64,000 nt of DNA, from positions 310,001 to 374,000 of the forward strand of contig CAJQUW010012964.1 of NCBI GenBank assembly GCA_907163375.1, read 5' to 3'. Below, one piece after another: positions 24,601 through 32,664 of the stretch. The notes beneath the pieces are model-generated. The model did not search any database, had not been told where the DNA came from, and was given only the letters and a program-made list of their open reading frames with translations. Origin of the DNA: Prostheceraeus crozeri. Lineage: Eukaryota > Platyhelminthes > Polycladida > Euryleptidae. Position numbers and translations under genes: made by a program. Every line of letters begins with the position of its first letter. Positions within the stretch are counted from its first letter, which is position 1.

Positions 24601-26112
24601 AATCAAAGAAACTACCCTTCATGTAGTCTGGTGGGCTGATGAAGGTTAAGTATACAATTTACATGTGTGCGTATTCGGATTAATGTGCATAACGAAGGTG
24701 TTTTCAGCAATGTCAACATCATCCATTTAATTAGCATTCTTAAATTTCGAAATGATAGTGCCGAAATTACATCAGAGTTTTGAACATGAAGCCAAACAGG
24801 AAGTCGGTAGCTACAAATTAAAGGTTATCCCAGGTGTCGATAATTTGTTCGTGGTGTCAATTATGCTTATTACATTAATGTTCATTCACGACATGCGGAT
24901 AAATTTAAAGATTAAAGTAGAAAGTGAATGATTTCGTCATTGTTCTAAACATAGGTTGCAGATGATAAAACTATCATCAAAGCCACATCTTTAGAAGCTC
25001 TAAGTCTGTGATTAAACCTCTTCCGTTAACGCATTCGAAATTGTCAACGTAATGTTATCATTGTAGAAACGAGTTGTGAAGTTATTGCTACAAGTTATTT
25101 ATCAATTCCTTTTGATCATTTCATCAATTGTCAAGTAATGGAGGCAACTATTAATGAATAGTCTCGCCAGGATGACAATCGATTATTAAAACGGGGAAGA
25201 TGAATCGTCGCATGCCCATCATCTCATGTTATAACTTTTCTCACTTTGTGTACGACGACCATTAATGTTCGAGTCTGTGTTCTTTACGCTCCTGATTTTC
25301 TCTGTTTTGACTGATTAGTAGTAAATCAGTAGTGAGTTTTAAAACAGGGAAAATGAGAGCAGAACCGCAAAGGTGGCTCATCGCTTTCTGACAAAATGTT
25401 AATGATCGTTTTCTCTTAAATACTGTGGTTAAATAGTAGTTTTCAAGAAGCCATCTAAAGCTTGTAGAAATTCTGTTCGAATTTATCAAGTAAGATAATA
25501 CGAATCTTGAAATATCCTGAATGACATTCATCCGGTCATGTTTACCGTCATACCTGCATCTGTTGGAAGAATGTATGCCATATTTTCTTCGCAAATGAAA
25601 CTAATACACATTTGTACGACTTACTAAGATGTCAAAATAGCCTCTTGTTTGCATACATGAAACACGGGCTATCTTGTCATGTGATTTAAGGAAAGTAGGC
25701 CTACTCTTGACTACCTCGAGGTCAATGTTACCCAGTTGTTCTCTTGATGGGTCACCCCAGTAACGTCGCAACATTTGGCAAACTGAAGACAGCAGTTATG
25801 AAGTCCGCTAATCAGTGTCTGTTGTTGGTGTATCGCGTAAAATTGATAATTTCATAAGTTTGGTGAACTCTATTGATTAAAAATAGTCAAAATTAAATGA
25901 ATATGTATCACTGGTACTTTTTATTGTTGCAAGTTGAATCAGCTCGTAATAAATAATAAAGTTTGAAATTTATTCGTAAATATTTGATTGCTTATTTGCC
26001 TATTGATGTCGAATTACTGGTAGTTGAGCAGAGATGTGAAACTGAATCCTCCTTTTTTCATTCTTTCAGAATGCGGTCTCCCTCTAGCGCCTCAAACACA
26101 CCTACTATTTAG
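3545..26112 (+). CDS. Gene A: type I membrane protein with one EGF-like domain (multi-exon)
   Basis: Spliced gene inferred from exons whose phases fit: 3545-3623, 6098-6260, 9046-9110, 9183-9261, 18970-19039, about 20528-20736 and perhaps 26070-26112. Domains in order: a signal peptide of about 26 residues; a short Ser/Thr-rich stalk with two N-glycosylation sequons (NAS, NET); an EGF-like domain with cysteine pattern C-X3-C-X4-C-X8-C-X-C-X8-C; a spacer of about 14 residues; a transmembrane helix; a basic stop-transfer start (RYRQKRR) and a Ser-rich tail. Total about 235 residues if all exons are used. The protein should sit in the plasma membrane with the EGF domain outside, as membrane-anchored ligands or adhesion proteins do. 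Gene B at 47.4 kb is a paralogue with the same exon plan. The first five exons are well supported; the 3' end is less sure. The receptor or partner is unknown. Confidence 0.7.
3901..4345 (-). mobile_element. LINE fragment with internal deletion
   Basis: At 4345-4106 the minus strand encodes a reverse-transcriptase core (GTANAISTLRMLCERAI, then FLCFIDCVKAFDKVRHEK and LIRNLY). At about 4060-3901 it carries the extreme C-terminus of such a protein (CARNRSRWRSMIARACIKHG, stop). The palm and the region between are missing, so the piece is internally deleted, or two pieces lie side by side. Confidence 0.65.
4600..5040 (-). mobile_element. LINE C-terminal fragment
   Basis: The minus strand reads MLRWMFGVSLSHTKSN, then RRRRLRWFSHVVRKDETEW and, after frame breaks, YDRPNWRSINKQQLEKR, the usual C-terminal order of this LINE type. 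It lies on the 5' side of the reverse-transcriptase piece at 4.1 kb on the same strand, so the two cannot be one co-linear element. Confidence 0.6.
5050..6097. other. Gene A intron 1, 3' part
   Basis: No gene or recognised repeat. The small frames at 5357-5784 are shadows with no family match. Confidence 0.4.
6098..6260 (+). CDS. Gene A exon 2: Ser/Thr-rich stalk and first half of EGF-like domain
   Basis: The acceptor is pyrimidine-rich (ttcctttcatctacag) and the donor is AT|GTAAGTG. The exon enters in phase 1 and leaves in phase 2. It encodes about 35 stalk residues rich in Ser, Thr and Asn, then PCNLDCNYGECVILSHGPQC, which holds EGF cysteines 1 to 4. The intron cuts right after cysteine 4. 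Confidence 0.75.
6261..9045. other. Gene A intron 2
   Basis: Holds an AT-only palindromic stretch at about 6436-6520. The rest, including overlapping frames on both strands at 7773-8035, shows nothing I can assign. Confidence 0.4.
6436..6520. repeat. (AT)n-rich palindromic stretch
   Basis: Long runs of ata/tat units able to form a cruciform, within gene A intron 2. Confidence 0.8.
9046..9110 (+). CDS. Gene A exon 3: second half of EGF-like domain
   Basis: Enters in phase 2 and leaves in phase 1 (acceptor tgatatttccag, donor T|GTGAGTA). It encodes ICFSGVRGEFCDQVHGGANR, which supplies EGF cysteines 5 and 6 with the usual two glycines between them. The residue before cysteine 6 is Phe, not the Arg found in EGF-receptor agonists. 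A basic juxtamembrane run (RRR) ends the exon. Confidence 0.7.
9183..9261 (+). CDS. Gene A exon 4: transmembrane helix
   Basis: Acceptor gtcttttttacag, donor AG|GTGAGAT; enters in phase 1 and leaves in phase 2. It encodes a 20-22 residue hydrophobic helix (IIIPVVIGIIVVIAVIGYII) followed by Tyr-Arg. The intron before it is only 72 bases. Gene B has the matching exon with the same phases and the same VIPVVI-like core. Confidence 0.75.
9262..11884. other. Gene A intron 4, first part
   Basis: No coding exon with phase 2 entry is visible. It contains a segment at 11128-11215 that is also present after gene B's membrane exon. AT-rich stretch at 10600-10690. Confidence 0.4.
11128..11215 (+). repeat. 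Segment shared with gene B 3' region (copy 1)
   Basis: Aligns without large gaps to 61656-61745 at roughly three bases in four, starting attgagttgcatcctca and including gcagacctgaa and catcaggaat-like blocks. It carries one in-frame stop relative to the open reading of copy 2. Confidence 0.6.
11885..13900 (-). mobile_element. Decayed, 5'-truncated LINE
   Basis: The minus strand carries, in order, a linker (VFKLARKTK, then IDDGRIAYSDADKLTAW), the start of the RT (RKAINSSDVVVDIIRA, IRENKYP), finger/palm blocks (FIFVD, DQVPRKV, LSREFRA), a Cys-rich piece (CRRDVG) and the C-terminal block (RLRWYGHVKRM, LEVEGRK), ending at about 11885. The order is co-linear over 2 kb. Many frame changes and stops show it is old. 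It differs from the CR1-like LINEs in this window and resembles the abundant animal family with a SREFR-LLYADD palm. Confidence 0.75.
13920..14387. other. No gene recognised
   Basis: Intronic sequence of gene A between the LINE and the MITE; nothing identifiable. Confidence 0.4.
14388..14816. mobile_element. Non-autonomous DNA transposon (MITE)
   Basis: Terminal inverted repeats CAGACCTGTCAAC and its partner at the right end (GTTGGCAGGTCTG), with the same 6 bases GTGATC directly flanking both ends. The motif GTCCCGATTT recurs four times in the first 90 bases and again near the right end, as transposase-binding subterminal repeats do. No coding capacity. hAT-like by its ends, although the direct repeat is 6, not 8, bases. 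Confidence 0.7.
14817..16537. other. No gene recognised
   Basis: Within gene A intron 4. Short overlapping frames only; no splice-supported exon or repeat identified. Confidence 0.4.
16538..16935 (+). pseudogene. Tc1/mariner transposase relic (C-terminal half)
   Basis: The plus strand reads APCHTAKVCKEFLRV, then WPGNRPDLNVI followed by NLWNILKQRL, the catalytic-domain signature around the third acidic residue of Tc1/mariner transposases. Further on, WLNIMM-like and EMADVCRKLVKKID blocks finish the C-terminus. Stops interrupt it, the N-terminal half is missing, and no terminal repeats were found. Confidence 0.75.
17888..17955 (+). repeat. tRNA-like sequence beside an RTE-like tail
   Basis: Carries an A-box-like GTCACAGTGGTCAAGGGC and, 35 bases on, a degraded B box (tgctctacaccc). 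It is followed by ggcagtaagggcatccgg, a phrase known from RTE-clade LINEs and their SINE partners. Confidence 0.4.
17956..18570 (-). mobile_element. RTE-like LINE 3' end
   Basis: The minus strand encodes ANLFNSCVIPALLYGSQTR near 18470 and, after frame changes, KAKRRWVGHLDGQTHDRW, TEWVPLDIKHPRGGPATRW and RLARDRESW. This is the characteristic C-terminus of RTE-clade reverse transcriptases. The 5' part is truncated at about 18570. Confidence 0.75.
18720..18969. other. End of gene A intron 4
   Basis: No feature recognised apart from the acceptor of exon 5. Confidence 0.4.
18970..19039 (+). CDS. Gene A exon 5: cytoplasmic stop-transfer and Ser-rich tail
   Basis: The acceptor ctctcttctccgcag is strong and the donor is GAA|GTAAGTC. 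The exon enters in phase 2, exactly as the transmembrane exon requires, and leaves in phase 0. It begins YRQKRRSTALSNSSYSKVES, a basic anchor followed by possible Ser/Tyr phosphorylation sites. It lies 9.7 kb after exon 4; the intron between contains the 11.9-18.6 kb transposon remains. Confidence 0.65.
19040..20527. other. Gene A intron 5
   Basis: No repeat family or exon recognised. Confidence 0.4.
20528..20736 (+). CDS. Gene A exon 6: cytoplasmic tail (end uncertain)
   Basis: The acceptor (cattttcaattatag) gives phase 0, matching exon 5. The first 30 or so residues (NDNKAQVIDHETELMYGLTL...) look like a charged cytoplasmic tail; the later part is hydrophobic and less protein-like. The exon can end at the donor GCA|GTAAGTA (20736, phase 2), whose first bases also form a stop codon in the same frame, so the protein may instead end at 20740. 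A third option is an early donor (CAG|GTGATA) after six residues. Confidence 0.45.
21075..21715 (-). mobile_element. LINE fragment (CR1/L2/Jockey group)
   Basis: The minus strand shows NNQEKAEILNGYF, then PVPDGISSYFIKEGGTTIIS and, in a shifted frame, LLNDSLLSDSQHGFLPGK with STALVDFLDD. These are consecutive blocks of the N-terminal half of a non-LTR reverse transcriptase. The palm with YADD is missing. Confidence 0.75.
21716..26069. other. Intronic or intergenic, no gene recognised
   Basis: Contains a short degenerate tandem repeat at 24546-24610 (units of aatgaaaatcaaatccag type). Small frames on both strands show no family features. Confidence 0.4.
24546..24610. repeat. Short degenerate tandem repeat
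   Basis: Three imperfect units built on ccagattgaaatgaaaatc. Confidence 0.5.
26070..26112 (+). CDS. Possible gene A terminal exon
   Basis: A strong acceptor (ccttttttcattctttcag) is followed by an open frame that fits the phase-2 end of exon 6 and stops after 14 residues (QMRSPSSASNTPTI). An AATAAA lies at 26447, giving a plausible 3' UTR. The piece is short, so it rests mainly on the splice site and the phase. Confidence 0.3.
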
Positions 26113-28179
26113 AAATACGGATATGAAGAGGTCTTAGTTGTGGCTCAATATTTTGGGCAAGACTTAATGTGTTAAGATTCATTTGAAGAATTTCTGTTGA
26201 ACTATCAATCACATCTGAAGGAACCTCGAGAACATTTTTGTGTCACCTTTTTGTATTGATTGATTGTTTTGTCGCTTCCTGATAAGTTTTCTTAAAAATG
26301 TTTTGCATCAGATGATTTTGCTTGTACTTTTTGCATTTTGTTAGAAAATAGAGATTTAGATATGGAATTCCAATGAATTTTAATTTCATTTCATTAATAC
26401 CTATATAAGTTGTCGAAGTCATACAAGTGTGACTTACATGATGTTGAATAAAAGGACGGTTTATCCCTAAATGAAGGACATTTACATATAATTTATAATT
26501 GGAGGCACAAATCCGCTAATTAGAAGCTACATGTAATTCCAAGTTTGTTGCTAATTTCAAGTTCCGTTAAATGCGAAATTTCGTGTTCTCGAGATTAGGG
26601 TATTCTGATCTCGAAATTTTGAGATTATAAGAGAAGCACTATTTACACGAACAAGTATCTCTCAAGCCCTGATCTTAAGAGTTTCATAAATCTGTGACTG
26701 GTCTGACAGTTGCTGGCAGTCAATCTTGAATGCATGAATAGATTTCAGACTCACGAGATAAATTCAAGTTACTGTCACTATCTTAATAAGGCCAATTCAG
26801 CAAAGTTTCGGTTATAACATAGCTCTGTTTCGGTACCGCACTGCTCCGAAATCTAAAGAAAAAATACCCACTTGCTGAAGCCCGATATAGCATTTTGTGT
26901 AACACTGACCGATTAAATGAACGTGATAAGTACCATTAATAACTGACCATGAACTTTATCTACTTGTTCTTATGGATAAAACAAGTCTGACAAGTGTCCA
27001 CTTCAACCACTGTCAATGATGCAACACATTTTGTGAAGAAAAATACTTCTCAACGCTGGTAATAATTGTTTGTTTTGTGAAAGGATTTTTAACTCTTCAA
27101 GAATATTGAAAAGAGTTGATCTTGCGATCGAGGAGATCTGATTTTGATTCTGACGCAGTTTGAAAATTGCCAACCTGTAGTCAAGAGATGGCAGTCTGAC
27201 TTACTATGTGCATGAAAATTGCACTACATTCGATTCAAAACGTTGCTCTTCCATTTTATGACTTTCAAGTGACAAATTCTCCCTACAGATTTTATGATGC
27301 GTCTGTCCGCAATACAGTTGAGTTCTTAGAAGCTCTATCCGAAATTCAGTCTTGCAATCAAAATTCGGAATTTTTCATCCTGCTGGTGAAATGTTTCATG
27401 CGCTACAGAGAGAATTTATCGAAAAGTCGTACATTTTGTTTGTACACATGTTTCATGAAATTGATGTATCCTCACAGCCCCATTTTGACACACTAGAAAA
27501 TCGGCAATCTAATTCATTAATTACTGAAATCGACGTGATATCAAAATTCATAGATATAGTCGGTACCAGTCATAGAAATAGATTGTTTATCTGAAGTTCG
27601 CTAGAATGGAAATTGACTCAAGGGGAACTAATAAAAACTTCGATTTACTCATGTGACTGATTCTAACCCAATGATACAGACGTTGGCAGGTGCATCTAAG
27701 TGAAAATGCGTGCGATTTATGTGCCGATATTGTGCATTACATGAAGCTAAATTTCCATTCTAGGGTTTTTTTTGTTGTCAATTTCTATGGTACCAGTAGA
27801 TACACAAAATGGTCAAACGAACACAATGATCATCAAACGCAGCATTGATAGAGTGTGGTCGTGTCGATTCTTGCTCTCACAACTTCTGTGTATACTTATT
27901 GGATTAAATAGGTGTTTCTCTACATTTCAACGTCGAAAATTATATGTCCGTTATCCTTAGATCATCAAGAATTCTATAGTGTCAACGGCGATTATTCTTG
28001 TGGACCGGATTCTGTGTATTTCCGTAAAATTCATCTCCATCGCGTCCATTCGCTGAGTATTGTTCAGTGCGTCAGAAAGCTTTGTCATCGAAGAGATTCC
28101 TGACCACTTGATAAGTGAATGCACCAGACTTTACTGGAATCAACTTATTACCATCTAGTATCACCGTCTTAAGCAGTGC
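26113..28179. other. No gene recognised
   Basis: An AATAAA at 26447 could end gene A. The overlapping frames at 27206-27594 look like chance. Confidence 0.4.
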
Positions 28180-28245
28180 TTCAGTGGTTCAGTGGAATAA
28201 CGGATCAACTACCATATACAAGGTCTGCGGTTCAAGCTTGAGCTT
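28180..28245 (+). repeat. tRNA-like A and B boxes upstream of the LINE
   Basis: TGGTTCAGTGG matches the Pol III A-box consensus exactly, and GGTTCAAGC about 45 bases on resembles a B box. It may be a SINE head, a tRNA relic, or part of the LINE 5' end. Confidence 0.35.
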
Positions 28246-28269
28246 TATAAAAAAATTTGTTTCACACGA

Positions 28270-28894
28270 AACATGCCATCAAGTAATAGCAATGTTTCAA
28301 CTTTCGAATAGCATCGAGTCATTGAAATCAGATGTTTAGACTTGAAAAATATCATAAGTGGGTTAGCATCCAAAGTCTTTGAGTTAGAAGAATCAAATAA
28401 GCGTCTTCAATGCAAGCAAGAATATATGCATGGATATTGCAAGCGAAACAGAAGAAAGAATTAACAGACGCTGTAACATTATAATTTCCGGTCTATCGGA
28501 ATCACATGGAGACTCTGTGGAGGCTGTAATTGCAAATGACACGAAAAAGGTTGGAGCGCTTATTAGCAAACTGACGGAATGTAATCCATCTGACGCGATA
28601 CTCAATGTCAAACGCATTGGAAAAATTGCACCACATAAACCGAGATTGTTGTGAGTTGTTTGCAAGGATGTGGAAATCAGAAATAAGATTCAAAGAAATG
28701 CAAAGAAACTGAGATCAATCAGTGAATACAAGAAGATCTTCATCAATCCTGATCGCACACCTTATCAACAACACGTGTTTCGTGAATTGCGCTTAGAGCT
28801 AGAAAAGAGACGAAATAACAACGAAGATGTGATAATTTTCAGAGACCAAATTGTCCTTAGAAGCTCAGTACAGAATTTTCAAAACGGTTTTTAA
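28270..28894 (+). pseudogene. LINE ORF1 (RNA-binding protein), damaged
   Basis: A leucine/isoleucine heptad-like stretch at about 28362-28425 (LKNIISGLASKVFELEESN) is followed, in a different frame from 28430, by an RRM-like segment (RRCNIIISGLSESHGDS; LNVKRIGK) and the C-terminal domain (NKIQRNAKKLRS; NPDRTPYQQHVFRELRLELE; KRRNNNEDVIIF). A TGA at 28652 interrupts the last part. This is the usual plan of LINE ORF1 proteins, which coat the element RNA. Confidence 0.7.
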
Positions 28895-28911
28895 CTGACC
28901 CCAAATTTTAC

Positions 28912-31521
28912 ATGGAACACCTGCCGTCAATCTTTCTGTCGAATGTTCAATCAATTCACCGAAAGCTTGATGATCTTTTATGTTATAGCAATACACTTTC
29001 GCCTGATATTATTGCTTTATGCGAAACGTGGTTAACGGAGTATACTTCCGATGAGGAAATCGCCCTTCCTAGATATGGTGCACCTTTCAGATGCGACAGA
29101 TTGGATCGTCGGGGCGGAGGAGTCTGTATATACATCAAGAATTATCTAAGAGCGGACTAGTTATTCCTGAACCGATGCCCAAACACTGTTGAATGTAAGT
29201 GGTTGTCTCTACTGAAATGGAACATTGTTTTGCTGGTTATTAACGCACCTCCAAATCTTGTAAAGAGGCAATACACCGAAATCGAGGAATATGTGATTCA
29301 GTCTGCAGAAACCCTCCTGGATAATTCGAACTCGTCCAAACTGATTATCTGCGGTGATTTAAATCAGTTACCGTGTTCCTCTATTTATCACACGCTGGGA
29401 CTGCGGCAAACAGTCAACATGCCAACAAGACAGAACTCAATCTTAGATAAGATCTTGATCGACTGCTCACTCATGCATCGGTATAATGAACCCATCATTT
29501 GTCCAAATTTAGGTAAATCGGATCATCGCAGCGTGTTCCTGGAGCCACTAACTGGTATGTCGACATGTAAATCGGTGCATAAAGTAATGGATTTACGTCA
29601 AAGTAACATCGATGCGGCATTCACGTTTCTCAGCGAATACTCCTGGCACAAATTCTACCTAAATAACAATGGTTTGGAAGATAAGTGCGAGATGTTTTAC
29701 TCAATAATATCGGAAGCAATATCGACTATACCATACACATTGGTAGAAATGCATGACAATGATCGACCGTGGATGACCCCAAAGCTAAAGCATTTAATCA
29801 ACTTAAGTTATGAAGCATTCCGTACATATCAATATTCGAATTATGAACATTATAAAGAAAAAGTCAGAAAAGAAATTACTCAAGCAAAAGAAATCTGGAA
29901 ATTAAAAATTCAAAGGTCAAAGACTGATATGTGGAAGGCAGCCGATATGTTCAGTGGAAAGAAACTCGTTGCTGACAACGCATTATGCAGAATCATGAAT
30001 AAATTCCATTCGAGCTATGAAGCAGCTGACGCTATGAATGAAACTTTCGCGAGAAATTTCTCAGTGCCTTCAGGCTTTTTGGAAATTGAAGATAAAGTCA
30101 TATCTTATGCCAGTAATCAAGTGTGGCAGCCGAACATTGACGTTGCAACTACCTTTCACTATCTGTCCAAGATTGATGCCAAGAAGGTCAGCGGCAGTGA
30201 TGGAATACCCTCTCGCTTCATCAAGGATTGTGCTTCTGTGTTGGCGCCTCCTTTGACTCACATGTTTGCCCTATGTCTAGAGAACTTTGACCTCCCAAAT
30301 AAATGGAATTTAGCGTCAATTATCCCTGTACCAAAGCCTCGAGCAAAGACTGTTGCTGACCTGCGTCCGATTTCCCTCACTCCTATCTTTGCAAAAGTAC
30401 TGGAGAGAATCCTGATTAATTCCATCAAACCCTGTCTCCTGAATGCTTATGACGATATCCAATACGAATTCAGACCACACTCATCAACACTAAGCGCCCA
30501 CATCAGAATGCATGACCTAATTACAAAAGAACTGGAAAAGCCCGATATAACAGCTGCATTACTATCTTTGGACCTCTGTAAAGCATTCGATCGACTATCT
30601 CATACATCTTTGATCAATAACCTAATGTCATCTAATATACCAAAATCATTTGTGCAAATGTGCGTTGGATTTCTAAGAAATCGTCGTGAACAAGTCGTCC
30701 TTCGTCGTCAGCTTATGAGCGGTATAGTGGATGTATCATCAGGTGTTCCGCAAGGGTCAGCTCTTTCCCCTTATCTTCTCGCAATTCATATCAGTTCATT
30801 GTCGCCATCTCTTCCATACTCGCATATCATCAAATATGCTGATGACATTCTCTTTGTTCTAGCATTTACTGATCCGTCTTATGTGGAAGAATCCATACGA
30901 TCTGAAATCGAGAACACGAGACAATGGTGCACTCATAATGGACTGCGCATTAATGAGACGAAGACGAGTGTCATGGTTATTCCTAAGAGTAAAGTGGATG
31001 TTCCTCTTTCAAACATGTGTTTCTGCGAAGAGATGAAAATCCTTGCTGTCACAATACAATCAACCCTGAAATGGACTGAGCATATTAATCAGATAGTGAA
31101 GAGAGCTAGCAGCCGTTTATATGTCATTCGCCGACTCCGAGAGTGTCTATCTAAGGAACAGCTGATTTTGGTACACAACGCATTTATCCGGAATGTATTG
31201 GAGTACAACTCCCCTTTATTTGTCGGTCTAGGTTCCCAGGACAACAGGCGACTCGAAAAGGTACACGAAAGGGCGCACCGGATAATGTGTGGTCCATCAT
31301 GTGAATGCGGTGAATTCACTCCTTTACATATTCGACGGAACCATCGAGCCATGAAGGTTTTCATGGATCTAAGTAACAGTGATAATATACTACACGATAT
31401 GTTTCCGAACTTTCATCGTTTCTCGCGTCATGTCATCATGCCACCGTCTAGCACACAACGACGAAGTAATTCGTTTATCCCCTTTTGTAGCTCTATGTAC
31501 AATCGAATGTATGCTAAGTGA
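28912..31521 (+). pseudogene. LINE ORF2: endonuclease and reverse transcriptase, one internal stop
   Basis: One frame of 869 codons with a single in-frame TAG at 29158. N-terminal APE-type endonuclease: SNVQSIHRKLDDL, CETWL, GDLNQLP and GKSDHRSVF. Reverse transcriptase: SGSDGIPSRFI, PVPKPRAKTVADLRPISLT, LDLCKAFDRLSH, SSGVPQGSALSPYL and YADD near residue 642. The C-terminal domain carries RAHRIMCGPSCECGEF and RRSNSFIPF. It nicks DNA and copies its own RNA at the cut. Confidence 0.9.
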
Positions 31522-31689
31522 CACCTGAGTCTTAATTTCGTCTTCATTCATGTGTAACTGAAAACCACACTTTACATGTGCACCACTTAAACTTTTCCTC
31601 TTCAAACTGATGTATCTCACAATGTATTTACTTGATTTTTATTACTTCAATAAACGCATATCATCATCATCATCACATTTGCGGCAAAT

Positions 31690-32660
31690 CTACTGCTACT
31701 CATGTAATGTAAAGCATATTGATTATTATGCAGATTTAGATGTAAATTCTACGATAAAGTCGCAAAGACAATTGTAGGTAGAAGTAGGTAGAAGCAATTT
31801 CATAGACTTCGAAAATATGTAAAAAGCCTTCGAAAAATCTATTGTCTAAATTAGAATTTATTAATGAAGCAAATGTTTTGTATATCAATGATCTGATATG
31901 TTTAGTGGTATGTAACTTCAGCATTGATATGCGCAAATTCGCAATTGATATCGTCGTATCTAAGTTTTCACTTAAATACATTTCATGTAAATTTTCCCAT
32001 TGCCGCTCAGTGCCACTATTTTAACAAGCATTCACTATGTTTACTATCGTCTCAATATTCCACCGCTCTCTTAAATAGATGGTTTAACATGCCTCCTAAA
32101 ATATCAACTGATTTTAATTTATTTTACTCCAATAATATGAAGCAAAATCAGGTTGAGAGTTGCCATTGTGGAGGGGTCCCGACTTCATTGTCAAAACTAG
32201 AAGTATGACTGAGTATAGAGAAGCTATAAAAAACAGATGAATGTGCATAATGCGCTTCTAAATACATCACTGCAACATAACTCGAACTACTGCTTGATTG
32301 TTATCCACGCCTGTAATTCACGTTATTTCCATGCGCATCTGTAGAATGTGTTTTCTATGATCCTTTCGTTACAATAAAGCAGATCATTATGAAATTATAG
32401 TAGAGAATATTTTTTAAAAAAACAGTTATGCGCTTATTTGTAAAATTTGTCAGTTCAAATGCTTGCAATTTAGATAACTTCATTAAAAAAACGCAGAGAA
32501 ACCAACTTACTGTTATACAAGGTATTAACAATTCAATCTCGCTTCTCCTCAATGGAAATATATGCTGCTGAATGATATGTGCAAAAAGTTAGCGCTAAAA
32601 CGGCTCTATGTGTAAAAATATATTACAAAAAAGGAAGAATTATTGAATAGTAATGAAAAA
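31690..32660. other. No gene recognised
   Basis: AT-rich sequence between the LINE and the candidate minus-strand gene; short frames only. Confidence 0.4.
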
Positions 32661-32664
32661 ATAT

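Larger units (their letters stand above)
28270..31680 (+). mobile_element. Nearly complete two-ORF CR1-like LINE
   Basis: Carries ORF1 (28270-28894), ORF2 (28912-31521), an AATAAA at 31649 and an ATC-repeat tail at 31659-31676. ORF1 ends 17 bases before ORF2. It is the longest element in the window. Only a handful of lesions are visible, so it is younger than the other LINEs. No target-site duplication could be fixed by eye. Confidence 0.85.

Noticed and set aside
27206-27594. Two overlapping plus-strand frames of 80-96 residues
   Set aside because: They overlap in different frames, lack splice context and have no family features.
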